Shown one piece after another: positions 1 through 10,296 of a stretch of 64,000 bases of DNA. This DNA is from Acanthochlamys bracteata. Its lineage: Eukaryota; Streptophyta; Magnoliopsida; Pandanales; Velloziaceae. The translations under genes were made by a program, and so were the position numbers. Under the pieces are notes generated by a model, which saw only the letters and a list, made by a program, of their open reading frames with translations, was not told where the DNA came from and searched no databases. The stretch lies in assembly GCA_019914995.1 (NCBI GenBank), contig CM034128.1, positions 3,102,501-3,166,500 of the forward strand. Direction: 5' to 3'. Position 1 is the stretch's first letter. The number at the start of each line of letters is the position of its first letter.

Positions 1-434
1 GCTTTTCATTTGAATATTATTCATTGCAAACTCTTTCTTCTTAGGGGTAAATGAGAACAGCTTTACAAGAAAAAATCATCACCAAACAAATAGCTTGTCA
101 AAATTACAGCTTCAGGAGATCAAAGAAGCAATTCTTGATTAAAAAAATCCATAAAACGAAAAGGCTTATGGATAATATTAGCTGATAAATTAAGCAAAGG
201 TACTCGAAGACATATTTCAAGATTCATTGCACTACAAGACTGCAAGCTCACAAGATTGTACGAATCAAATCTTTTCTACAGAAATGCGAGAAAGTATCAA
301 TAAAAACTCTCAACAAACTAAAAAAGAAGTCAAAAAAATCAATCCTCTTTACCAAACAAAAAAAAAAAGAAAACAATAGAAAATAACAAAACTAGAACAA
401 CAGAGAAGAAAAAATATTATAATATTCAGTATAC

Positions 435-720
435 CTTTCAGCTTGACTTTGAGAAGGTGTATGTGTCACTGCTCTCGGAGGCCCAAGCTCCCACTCAGAT
501 TAAGATATTCCGAAGTTACTATTCTAGTAAACCACCACTGTACTCCTGGGCCTACTCAAATTCTTAAACAATTCAATTGAAGATTTTTCAGAAACACCAC
601 AAAACAATTACAACCGAAGTAAAGCTTCTCCTTTTTTCTTCAATTCGGCATACAAAAACAAGATAAGAAAACGAGATATTTTTTGTTTCAAGATCGAGGA
701 GAAGGAAGATTGTTAGAGAG
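435..720 (-). other. possible 5' leader exon of a gene beyond the left edge
   Basis: Read on the minus strand, this stretch has a pyrimidine-rich start (TCTCTCTC near 712-728) and no convincing long reading frame. It ends in a good donor, AAAG|GTATAC, at 435/434. The DNA to its left is AT-rich like an intron. This fits a non-coding first exon whose coding part lies outside the window. No protein evidence supports it, so it is a weak call. Confidence 0.3.
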
Positions 721-932
721 AGAGAGATGAGAAAGATGGGAACCATCGATGGCTTTATTGGTGGAAAAGGGTCGGTAACAAAGTTAGAGAAAAAGAAAAG
801 AAAAAAAAAAAAAAAGATATTTTGCTGCTTGTTGCGTTCTGAATTTGTTCACTTTTTCAATCTTAAGTGCTCTGCTAGCGTGCTGTTCTCCTCTGGTAGA
901 TACTTTTGCAACAGTTCTTGTCCGAATAGTTT

Positions 933-982
933 GCAAAGTAGAGCGTCTACAGTTTCCTTTTCGCAAAGTAGAGCGTCTACAG
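933..982. repeat. two direct copies of a 20-bp unit
   Basis: The unit GCAAAGTAGAGCGTCTACAG occurs at 933-952 and again at 963-982, 30 bp apart. Each copy contains a small inverted repeat, GTAGA-GCG-TCTAC. No gene is nearby on either strand, and no function can be assigned. Confidence 0.8.
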
Positions 983-1248
983 CGCTTGTCCGAGACCGAG
1001 TACATTACATACATTCAAATGAGTTGTGATCAAGAAATTGTGGATAATTTACAATTAAAATTCCACAATGGAATTATTGTCAAAATAATAATTGGATTTC
1101 TCTAAATTGCAAAATAAAAATGTGTAAAACGGCCGGAAAATTGGACCGGAAAAATAAGAGGTTAGGGAGAATCGTTTGAAGTACACATGCTGTCGGACTC
1201 GGTTATGCTATCCATCTCCAGATTATAACGGCTTATAACTCTTAGCGT

Positions 1249-1490
1249 GCGTTTGAGATTAATTATAAAATAAAATTTTTTGAAATAAAAATATTTTTAT
1301 TTTTTAAAAATAAATTTTATTTTTTTATTTTTTAAAAAAATAAATATATATAATAAAAAAATTTTATTATATAAAATTTTTTTACATTATTTAAAATTTT
1401 AAATAAATTTTATAAATATTTATAAAATATGTATTAAAAAATATAAAATAGAGAAAAATTAAAAAATTACGTTTGATATGCACTACCAAA
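1249..1490 (-). repeat. AT-rich repeat, family A
   Basis: About 240 bp of almost pure A/T, in reverse orientation relative to the copies at 4875 and 17763. It shares their blocks, such as the reverse complement of TATTTTATATTTTTTAATA. The flank GCGTTTGAG resembles the GTTTGG ends of the other copies. It looks like a decayed MITE-like element. The rest of 727-3854 holds no supportable gene, only AT-rich DNA. Confidence 0.5.
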
Positions 1491-2477
1491 AGCAAATGCT
1501 TTTCCAATGCAAGTGCGATAATTTTTTTGGATAATATTTTTAATTTATATAAAAATAAATACGTGTTTTAATTATATAAAAATAAAATTATATAATTACA
1601 TTTTATAAAAAAGTTGATAAAAAATAAGAATTTAAAATAAATTTAGAGTTAGAATTTGAATTTAGTATGAAAGTGTAAGAAAAAATAAAATTTTCTGTTG
1701 GAGTAAAAAACTTTTAAGAACCCCATACTAACTTTTCAAACAAATATAATTGTTTTACACTATCTTAGAAATTTTTTTACAAAAGTTTAATTCATTAATT
1801 CATAAAAAAATTTTGAAAATTTTATTTTTGAAGCAACTCTAAATTAGAGATATGATAAGTGTGATTTTAATAAGTTTGGAGCCAACAAAGTACAGCTCTT
1901 TTTAGCTGTCACAGTATTATTGCTTTCGTAGAGATCGATCGCGTGCCTTGCACGCTCTCTGTTCCACCAGAAATATGAAAACATAATATGCAAGTGGTAG
2001 ACTTGAACAAACTCAGCACACATCATAGTAGTTTTGTCAAAATTTTTAACTATTCAGTGAAAATTTCTCCCCGCCCAAAAAAAGAAAAGAAAGGAAGAAT
2101 ATGCTTCTTGCTTCTGGCTAATTATATATTTATTGCCTTTATCTGATTCTCATAAACAGACAAAGTTTTCCTTTTCAGGAGGATTTCTATCCTTTTTGTT
2201 TTTGTTTCTTGATGACAAATTCAATGGCTGCATGCACAGGATAACAAACTATCTAGAAAAAGTAGTTTAGAATTACTTATCATAAGATTTTAAAAAAAAT
2301 TTCTAAAAAACAAAAATTACATATATAATTCAATAATATACAATTTAAATATTATAAAAAGTTTTTAAAATAAAATATTAAAATATAGATGGAGAAGTAT
2401 GGCAACCGCAACCCCAAACCATCACAAAATCTATAAAACTACGTTTGATTCATTTCATGAACCGTAAGAAATTCAGC

Positions 2478-2662
2478 ATTCTCCCAAATTTAATTTTTGA
2501 TTATATTTTTTAATAAATTTAATCATTTTTATAAATTTATTCAAAAATTTTTAAAATATAAAAATTTATTATTATTATTTGTAGATAAAAAAATAAAATT
2601 TATTTTGAAATAAAATAAAATTATTTTTTATTTAAAAAAATATTTTTTAAGAATTTTCTATA
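2478..2662 (+). repeat. AT-rich repeat, family A, decayed
   Basis: An AT-rich stretch with the same order of A/T blocks as the family A copy at 4875: a TATATTTTTTAATAAATTT block, then ATTATTATT, then AAAAATAAAATT. The ends are not clear. Confidence 0.35.
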
Positions 2663-3854
2663 TACTTAGAAAACAGACTAATAATGGCAATATCAGGCGC
2701 ACCTTATCAGCTTAAAATCCTCGGCATATTTACATAAAAAATCTCTGATTATTTCATTCTATCGAAATCTTTGAACCAATCCCCATCTTAGCAAGCAACT
2801 AACTTATCATTTGATTTGATCAAAGATTACCTATAAAGTGCATTAATTTTCCATTCTGGAATATCCAAATAGTTTCTACGAATTATAAGCGTCTCTCCAG
2901 ATAGTTCAAAACGAAGATCGTACTAATGCTATTATTGAGTACGTCAAAGAAGATGCTTCTAGATTTAAAGGAATTTCGTTTTTTCAACTTATTTACTAAT
3001 TTTAGCTCGCTTCTGTTAGATGATTAAAATTTTGGACCACGTTTAGTAGCAAATGTCTTACATCTTAGTGTTATAGTGTAGAGAGAAAACCTAACTTGGA
3101 AAGTTCTAACCTTTCCATTTGCCATAATTATTACCAAATTAAAACCCATTGTTTGAGTAACATTTGCAAACTTATGTTTTCTATTATGTCAGCAATCTCT
3201 AATTAAAACCCAATAGTTTGAAGCCGTTCAGATCAAAACACGAGTCGCTTCTTTTAAAACCAAGTCCAAATTACGAAGCCACTTGAGCTATCCAAGTTGA
3301 AGGCAAACGGCCAGGTCAGGGACGAAGGAAACAGAAGGGCTCGAGTATGGGCTTGAATCACGGGTTGCAGGGCATGGTCCAAAGAAGTTCCGAGTGATAG
3401 AGATGGGCCACCAGATATCTATGGACCTATCTCCTTCAAGAGTATGGGCAAAAGAAAAACTAGCTCAGCCTTCGCCTTTTGTATTGTCTCTCACCAATAC
3501 ATAATTTTGACCTGCTGTTTTCATTCAGCCTTATAATTTTGAAATGTGTGGCTACTAGGTAGGCTCTTGCAACCAATTTCTTATAGTTGACGATTATATA
3601 AAGCGCGGATGTTCTATTATATACTGTCTAGCAGTGTGATTTCGAATTTGAGGTACATTTAGCTTCAGAATTATTTGGGCACAGCAACGGCGGCAATGGC
3701 CATAACACGAATGCTACCTCAGTACTACGACACGAAGTTCAAGCAACTTTCAGATTTATTATTTCGCATTCTAAAGGAGTTGGATTTTACATCGGCATGC
3801 AAACAAAAGCCCAAAAGCACTGACTAATTAACACACAAAACACTTGTTTCATCT

Positions 3855-4541
3855 TCAAAGTTCCACATTTTTGGTCTTACGCTGACCACTGCTCTCGAGC
3901 TTACCCTTCATCTCTTCTTGTTGATCACCCCCAATGCTAACAACTCTAGGCTTCTTCACTTGCTCTGGCGCCAGCTTCGCGAATCGAATTGTTAGAACTC
4001 CGTCTTCTAGTTTTGCCTGCACCGAATCGATATCAGCATTTTCCGGTAACCGGAACTGACGCCAAAATTTACCGTAGGACCTTTCCACAGTGTGCCAATG
4101 GTCGTCCTTCTTCTCTTCTTCCTTCTTCCGTTCTCCGCTGACCCTTAGTACCCTGTTCTCCTCTACCTCCACCTTCACCTCTTCTTTCTTCAACCCTGCA
4201 CGCACAGTCAATGGCTAGAAGTTAACAAAAAGATCTCCATAACCAGATAGATAGTCGGAAAACAGGTAAGCCGGAATTACTTAATTACCTGGTACATCGA
4301 CGATGATTTGGTGAGCATCAGGTGTTTCCTTCCAATCCACGCGGGCGTTGAAGACGGCAGCAGGGCTGTCACGGTCGAGGCCAAAAGGCAGATGTTCTAG
4401 TATGCCGAACGGGTCAGGTATGTGATCAGAGATAGTCCGTGACGGTCTATCAAAGAAGGGCAACAGAGAAGCACTGGATAGAACAACAAAACCACCACAG
4501 ATTATGACAAACACGAAAACTAATACGTTGGTAATTTTCAT
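3855..4541 (-). CDS. ER-type small heat-shock protein (HSP22-like)
   Basis: A two-exon gene: exon 1 is 4541-4289 and exon 2 is 4195-3855, with a 93-bp GT..AG intron inside a glycine codon. The product is about 197 residues. A hydrophobic signal peptide ([16 protein letters not shown]...) is followed by an alpha-crystallin domain with WKETPDAH, the DVPG junction, [19 protein letters not shown] and LEDGVLTI. Near the end, PRVVSI fits the I/V-x-I assembly motif. The protein stops in ...KNVEL, a variant of the KDEL-type ER retention signal. This family holds unfolding proteins during heat stress; this member is predicted to act in the ER lumen. It is divergent from a second ER-type gene at 5349. 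A minus-strand TATA-like element lies near 4641-4650, with HSE-like sequence around 4690-4730. Small heat-shock identity is certain; the ER location is inferred from both ends of the protein. Confidence 0.93.
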
Positions 4542-5348
4542 TGTTGCTTTTGTTGCTCGGTTGCTGGATGTCTTATTTTTTGCTGAAATTTTTATGATGA
4601 CAGTGATTGCTTTTATCGGTAAATGCAGAAATGGTGCAGTTTTATATAGAGTTTGAATAAAGATACGTGAAACAGTAAAGTAGTATCAATCATGAATGTT
4701 CGTATAGCAGCGAGAGAATTCCAGAGCTTTGATGTTGTCTCCGGCTTTTGCTGCAGTAGTGGAACATCTACAAGGCAACAAATAACAGCGACGGGTAAAT
4801 TGTAAGTGGGCTGTTGTCCTTGGGCTTACTAAAAGCCTGACAGCAACAAAGAAGGTTAGTAAAAACACAAACGGAGCGTTTGGCGCAGCGTTTCAAACAC
4901 TATTTATTAATTTTTTTCTATTTTATATTTTTTAATATATATTTTATAAATATATAAAAATTTATTTAAATTTTTTTATGATATATTATTATTTTTTAAA
5001 AAAATAAAAAAATAAAAATACTTTCTATTTTAAAAAAAAATTATTTCATAACTATCCAAAATAGTTCAGAATTGTCCAGAACACGGCAGAAACGCCTACC
5101 TTTCTTTTAGTTAAAATCTTTCGTTTATTTCTTCCAACCTCGATAATATCAGCTCTTCCCAGAACCATCCAGAGTGCAAAAGAAACGTTCAAGATTTCGG
5201 AAAGAGAGAGACTATATAAACAACATTGAACAGCTCCTAAATTTCGAAAAACATCAAAACTAACAGCGCTGCATACCAATCTCTCAAAGTGAAAATAATC
5301 TTTTCGAGTTTCTCAAGCATTGGTGTGGTGAAGTACTCAAGTCATACA
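4542..5348. promoter_or_regulatory. shared promoter region of two divergent sHSP genes
   Basis: This 807-bp gap separates two head-to-head heat-shock genes. The minus gene has TCTATATAAAA (reverse strand) near 4641-4650, a perfect GAA-nn-TTC pair at 4694-4701 and a GAG-nn-TTC-nn-GAG array at 4714-4726. The plus gene has ACTATATAAA near 5210-5219 and a GAA-nn-GTC-nn-GAA array at 5069-5081, which is one mismatch from a three-unit heat-shock element. An AT-rich repeat (4875-5055) lies in the middle. HSE function is inferred from motif spacing only. Confidence 0.55.
4875..5055 (+). repeat. AT-rich repeat, family A, in the sHSP intergenic region
   Basis: The stretch opens with GTTTGG and closes near AACTATCCAAAA, which gives short imperfect terminal inverted repeats. 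The interior is nearly pure A/T and matches the copy at 17763 block by block. It is probably a MITE-like insertion between the heat-shock elements of the two divergent genes. Confidence 0.5.
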
Positions 5349-5988
5349 ATGAGGCAAATGATCTCTGCGTTGGTTCTCTTGTTGTGTCTAATGGCAGGTT
5401 TACCAGATGCAATGGGTCTGGTGCCTTACAGCAGGAGTTCTATGTGGGACATGATACTTCCATCTGAAGATCCATTTAGAGTTCTTGAACAGACTCCATT
5501 CAACATACCCAAATCCTTTGAAAATCTTGCCCTCGCTCGTGCTGACTGGAAAGAAACTCCCCAAGCTCACATTATCACCCTTGATGTTCCAGGTACGTAA
5601 AAGACCATTCGATCTGGAAACTTGAAGCTTATAGACAAGAATATGATACATTTGAGTTATTATCGTGGCAGGAGTCAAAAGAGACGACATAAAGATCGAA
5701 GTGGAGGACAGCAGAGTGCTGCGAATTTCCGGTGAGAGGAAGTCAGAGGACGAAAAGGAAGGCGATAAGTGGCACCGATCTGAACGGACATCTGGTAAAT
5801 TCTGGAGGCAATTCCGTTTGCCGGCAAGCGTTGACATGGAAAAAGTGAAAGCTCATCTCGAGGATGGTGTGCTGAGGATCACTGTGCCCAGGCTGCCTGA
5901 AGAGAAGAGACAACCTAGAGTGATCAACATTGCTGAAGATGGTGGCAACAAAGGTCAAGATATCAAGGCCACAAAAGCGGAGATGTGA
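5349..5988 (+). CDS. ER-type small heat-shock protein (HSP22-like), second copy
   Basis: Exons are 5349-5592 and 5672-5988, with a 79-bp intron at the same glycine codon as in the neighbour at 3855. The product is about 186 residues. The start is the first ATG after the TATA-like site, and it begins a clear signal peptide (MRQMISALVLLLCLMAG). The alpha-crystallin domain carries ADWKETPQAH, the DVPG junction, [19 protein letters not shown] and LEDGVLRITVP. PRVINI supplies the I/V-x-I motif. The protein ends in ...KAEM, where plant ER small heat-shock proteins usually end in a K/xEL tetrapeptide, so retention may be weak. Its role should match its neighbour's: an ATP-independent holdase in the secretory pathway. 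The shared intron site and head-to-head layout suggest a local inverted duplication. Confidence 0.93.
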
Positions 5989-6527
5989 AGCAGTTACAAG
6001 TTTGAATGCTGTGCGAAACTTTGTTATGTCCAATAAATGTTGAATGTAGCAAACGTGCTTGTCTATGTGTTTCTCAATTGATGAGATAAGTACTGCTTGC
6101 AAATTTTCAAATAGTTCCTAATCGATCAATTTCAGAAGGAGATTAAAAAAATTAATGGAGCTTGTGGTAATTATTCTTGGCTCTGTAGTAAAGACTAGAC
6201 AGAAACATAAGGAAAGACTAAATTAGGAACTTTTGTATTAATAAACTCAGTGTGTTGTCTCTCTGATAAGAGTACACACTTTTTAACTCGTGAGTCACGC
6301 CTGCCGAGGTAATGGCTTAAAATTGAAACCCGGATTTTCCTGACAGTGCACAAGCAAAGAAACGAAAGCCTTCTAAACTCTCTCACCTATTTGTTCATAT
6401 TGATCTTTGTTCGTCAGTTTTTTCTTTTCTTTGAATAAACATTGTTTTTTTTTCCTCTAAATTTTGTCCATTTCAGCCTTGTTTACCAAGATTTAAAAAA
6501 ATGAATAAAGAATGGACCTTTACCGCC

Positions 6528-7125
6528 ATGAGAAAGAAGAGTTCCAAATTCCAGCAAGCAACAAACAATAACAAGAACAGCAACAGCAACATCACTTGTT
6601 GTGGAACAGCATCAGCAACAGCAATTAGCAGCAACAGCGAACTTGTAGCAATGAAGTACACAGTGCCTGAAGAACCATGTAGCTTCCATCGGATGACATG
6701 CGACAGATGGCTGCGGTGAGTTCATGCCTAGTGGTGAAGAAGACACCATTGAAGCCCTCAAGTGCTCTGCCTGCAACTGCCATAGAACCTTTCCGTAGGA
6801 AAGAAGTAGAAGGTCAATATAATCCTATGGAAGTAGAAGGTCAAAATAAGAATCATTTCATTTTAGTACCATCCACACATGGTGTCGCAATGCAGATTAG
6901 CTCAGACAAGTGTTCAATGCTCAAGAAAAGGTTTAGGACAAAGTTCACAGCAGAGCAAAAGCAGAGGATGTTAGAATTTGGAGAGCAGATTTGTTTGGAA
7001 ACTTCAGAAACAAAATGAAGGTTCTGTGCAACAGTTTTGTCAAGAGATTTGGCGTTAAAAGGAGAGTGTTTAATGTTTGGATGCACAATAACAAGCATAG
7101 TCACTTTGCAAGGATGAAAAATTAG
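6528..7125 (+). pseudogene. zinc-finger homeodomain (ZF-HD) pseudogene
   Basis: Both hallmark domains can be read only by switching frame. The zinc-finger part shows CLKNHVASIG from 6664, then a TGA at 6694-6696, then [10 protein letters not shown] and [11 protein letters not shown] lost base puts a TAG at 6796-6798. Frame 2 then gives RRKEVEG and the homeodomain start RFRTKFTAEQKQRMLEF. Two further shifts near 6990-7000 and 7055 separate this from LQKQNEGSVQQFCQE and from GVKRRVFNVWMHNNKH, which is helix 3 of the homeodomain. The end is the TAG at 7123. No intron is present, but many real ZF-HD genes also lack introns, so retro-origin is not proven. There are at least one stop and four frameshifts, so it cannot encode a working transcription factor. 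Confidence 0.88.
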
Positions 7126-7962
7126 TGTTAAAAGAGTATTCAAGTTTTCTGTTTTCTTTTCTCTCCTTCAATTCTTTTTTTCTTTTAAGTTGTAGTTTTC
7201 TTTAAGTTTATTGTTTATATTTCTATTGCAGAGATCGTTCATTGGTTGGATAAATTCAAATAGAGAATGTATTCTAGCTAAAATAATATTTAAGGGAGAG
7301 ACAGAGGCTAGGATGCTCAGACTAGTGATGGGTTGCATTTGCTCCCAATTACAACAACTGGTAAGCTGTAACAAATTGGAGAAACACATTATTAACAAAG
7401 GGTTGTTCATACCTGTGTACTAATTATGTAGTTCATGTGCATGGCCATAACGAAGATTCTTTTCAAGTCTGGACCAAGGAGGAGGGTTGGAATTTGGCTT
7501 GACAACCAACACGTAAGATATTCTCAAATGTTGATGAAGTTTTGCAGAAGGATTTAACTCAAATGGAATGAAACTTAGTTGAAAAAGAATGGAGAGAGTA
7601 TGTTGGACAACTTTATGTTATAACTATGTAGGCACTAATCAGTTGGTGTCTAATGATTCATAATCATTAGATTGTTTTCTTTGTTGATGAATACCTGCAG
7701 CAGCTGTTGGCTTCAGTGATTTCCAGTCAAGTCCCTAATATGATGGCATGATTTTTGAGAATTATTAACATTCAATTCAAAAGTAAAACATTGATATCTA
7801 TGAATAAAATACATCAAGTATGGGCAGAATTGAAGGTTATAACTCATACAAACTGATGATACATTGATTTGAAATTAACAAGTTAACTAGTCTCTCTATA
7901 TAGGGAAAACAATGAATTCAAGTCTCTATACAACCAATAGCAAAGAAATCCTATCCTGCAAC
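7126..7962. other. gene-free stretch between the ZF-HD pseudogene and DUO1
   Basis: No supportable coding region or RNA gene was seen. The right-hand part probably includes the 3' untranslated region of the minus-strand DUO1 gene. Confidence 0.5.
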
Positions 7963-9197
7963 TCAAGACCATGCCTGCGAAGTCAAAGAATCCGGCGGCG
8001 GTTCTGGGACATTGTCGAACATGTCTACAGGAAATTCATCGAAGAAATTGTCAGTCGTCATCTCTGTCGTACTAATTTGTTCCGTTTTCATCCCAAACTG
8101 TTGTGCTCTAGGCTCTACGCTGAAGGACGGAAACTCTTCGTAAAAACTCATGCACGACTGTGGCTGCTCTTCCTGCAGAGGAAATTCCTCTTGAAATAAT
8201 CCGAGTTCGCCAAGACCAGAAATGATCTCCGAGCTCTCTGGTAACAATGGGAAGTTTAGGTTTCGTTGAAAAGGCAACTGATTCAATGGCCATGGCTGAT
8301 GCATCGCCACTAGGCCGGGGAATGGAAATCTTGTTGCTTCTATGTTTAAACGTTGGCTTTCCAGCGCCATCTGCTCCGAAGCTCCTGAAGAACACTGCTC
8401 CCTTTTGCAAGGGAAATGCATAATGTTCATGTTGCAATCCTGATTAAAACAATTGAAACTATTAATTAATCTTAAAACTTAACAGAAACTTGTTTCTTCA
8501 CAAAAGGAACAAGAAGAAGAGGATCGAAGAAAAGGAAATTTGCCGGTGGAAGTTAACAGTATTAGAAATTAATGGAAGAGTGCGTGCATATGAAGTACCT
8601 GATCAATCGGCGTCAACTGAGGGAAGATGTTATGATGCGATATCACGGGCACCGGAGCGTTGCCGTTGTTGTTGTCGGCGTTATTGTTATTGTGCTTGTG
8701 AGACGAATTAGATGAAGTTGTTCTTGGCAAAGGAGTCTGCAATAGCCTTGCAAGCCTCTTCTGCCTGGTGCTCCAGAAATTCTTCACATCGTTGTCTGTA
8801 CGGCCAGGTAAGTACGTCGCAATTCTCGCCCATTTGTTCCCGAACCTCGCCTGCAAATCGATCACTATCCTCTCCTCTTCTGCCGTGAACTTGCACCCAC
8901 TTCACAATCAATTCATGCAAATGGAATAATTTGTTATAGAGAGATACTCTTTATAGATCAAACTGCATGATAGATACCAACTTACGTTTTCAAGTGGGGT
9001 TGGAGTTTGTTGACCCACCGAAGACGGCAAGATTTGCCGGTGCGAGGGAGCAGACCTTTGGATCGAATGGAGCTCCAGTCTCTGGGACCATGTTTCCTCA
9101 CATACTCCATCAGTATCTCGTCTTCATCAGCCATCCACGGCCCTTTCCTCACCGGAGCACCATTGTTGCCGCTACTACTCCCACCTCCTCCTGGCAT
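7963..9197 (-). CDS. DUO1: R2R3-MYB transcription factor, DUO1 type
   Basis: Three exons: 9197-8986, 8899-8599 and 8439-7963, all GT..AG, joining to 329 residues. I chose the ATG that opens MPGGGGSS. The frame is open upstream, but that part is unlike the family. R2 has W21, W41 and W61, and R3 has W94 and W113. The R2-R3 linker reads LKTGCKF, with the extra lysine that marks DUO1 proteins. GLLPRTGKSCRLRWVNKL and IATYLPGRTDNDVKNFW also match DUO1. The C-terminus holds FFDEFPVDMFDNV, like the acidic activation end of Arabidopsis DUO1. In Arabidopsis this factor drives division and gene expression of the male germline in pollen. The middle is low-complexity, rich in Asn, His and Ser. The DUO1 call is firm because both the linker and the C-terminal motif agree. 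Confidence 0.92.
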
Positions 9198-10296
9198 TAT
9201 TGAACCAAATGAAATGCAAGCAACAAACTGAACATCTGTTAGTGTTGTTTTGGGCAAAATTTTGAACACTTTCAAGTGTTTTGTGTGTTGATCTTGAGAG
9301 TGTTTTCTGTGTCTTCTTGTTAAGTGGAGGAAAGAAAGAACGTGCATGAAGAGTCGTGGGAGTGGACTTCACTTGTTCCTTTCGTTTTTATTTTAAATAT
9401 TTATTTGTTTTGAAAATTTTGGAGTCCACCTGTGTAACTAACTTACCCACTTTTCCACTCCTCTCGTGTCCCAATCCTTTTGTTGTCGCTTGAGACAAAT
9501 TAAAATCTTCCACTTGTCATTTTGTATATTCTGTTCTTCAACTCTTCTTTTTTTATAGAAACAATAATTCTTTTTAGTGATGAATTATGAACCAGGTATA
9601 ACGAAGATAAGATAATTTCTATAATGTTACAATATGAATTTGTACAAAATTTGATATTAGCCATACTTCCCGGACCATAATTAGCGAAAAGTGTCTACAG
9701 GACTCGTATTAAAACAGACCGACTAGTTAGCATTTGTACACAAGTTCAGGACAGAAAATCCGTACGTCCTATGTTATATGCATATATGGCAAACGGTGAG
9801 AATAAAGAGCTCCAGAACAACCATCTATTAGTTTCGTCAAGCAGGTATTCAAACTAATGTTCCATAACGGTGCTACGCTTAGTTCCTTAATTAACTGCAG
9901 GTGTGATGAAGTCCGTCTCACACAAACAGGGAAGGGATATCTTCTCATCCAGAATCTTCAGGAGGCCAGGCTGCCAACTGTTAGAAGTTGGAACAAGAAT
10001 CTCTTCATGACAACAAATGAACAATTCTTAGAAGTTCAAACAGATCTCTCGAGTGTTTCCAAGGTTGTTGCACCAGAAAGCATACGGATCTATAAGATTC
10101 ATCAGATCTTCTGAAATGCTGTGCTGAAGCTCATCTGAGAATTTGTTCCTTCTCTCAAGAGCCTAACGACAGCTAGAGTCTTAAATCATTCCCTGAATTG
10201 CTGTGATATTATCACATAAATGAAAGACTGCTCCACAGTCGACTGCCTGTGATAAAACCCAAACTTATCGTAAGTAAGCTTTTGAAACTACACGTT
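9198..10296. other. intergenic, DUO1 upstream region and RUS6 3' end
   Basis: No coding region is supportable here. The left part should contain the DUO1 promoter and leader, and the right part the 3' untranslated region of RUS6. Open frames at 9857-10114 and nearby have no recognisable motif. Confidence 0.5.

Noticed and set aside
5400..5837. 145-codon minus-strand open frame across the plus-strand heat-shock gene
   Set aside because: It is antisense to a clear alpha-crystallin gene and has no motif of its own; it is a shadow of the real frame.
9857..10114. 85-residue plus-strand open frame
   Set aside because: No motif, and it overlaps the expected 3' untranslated region of RUS6.
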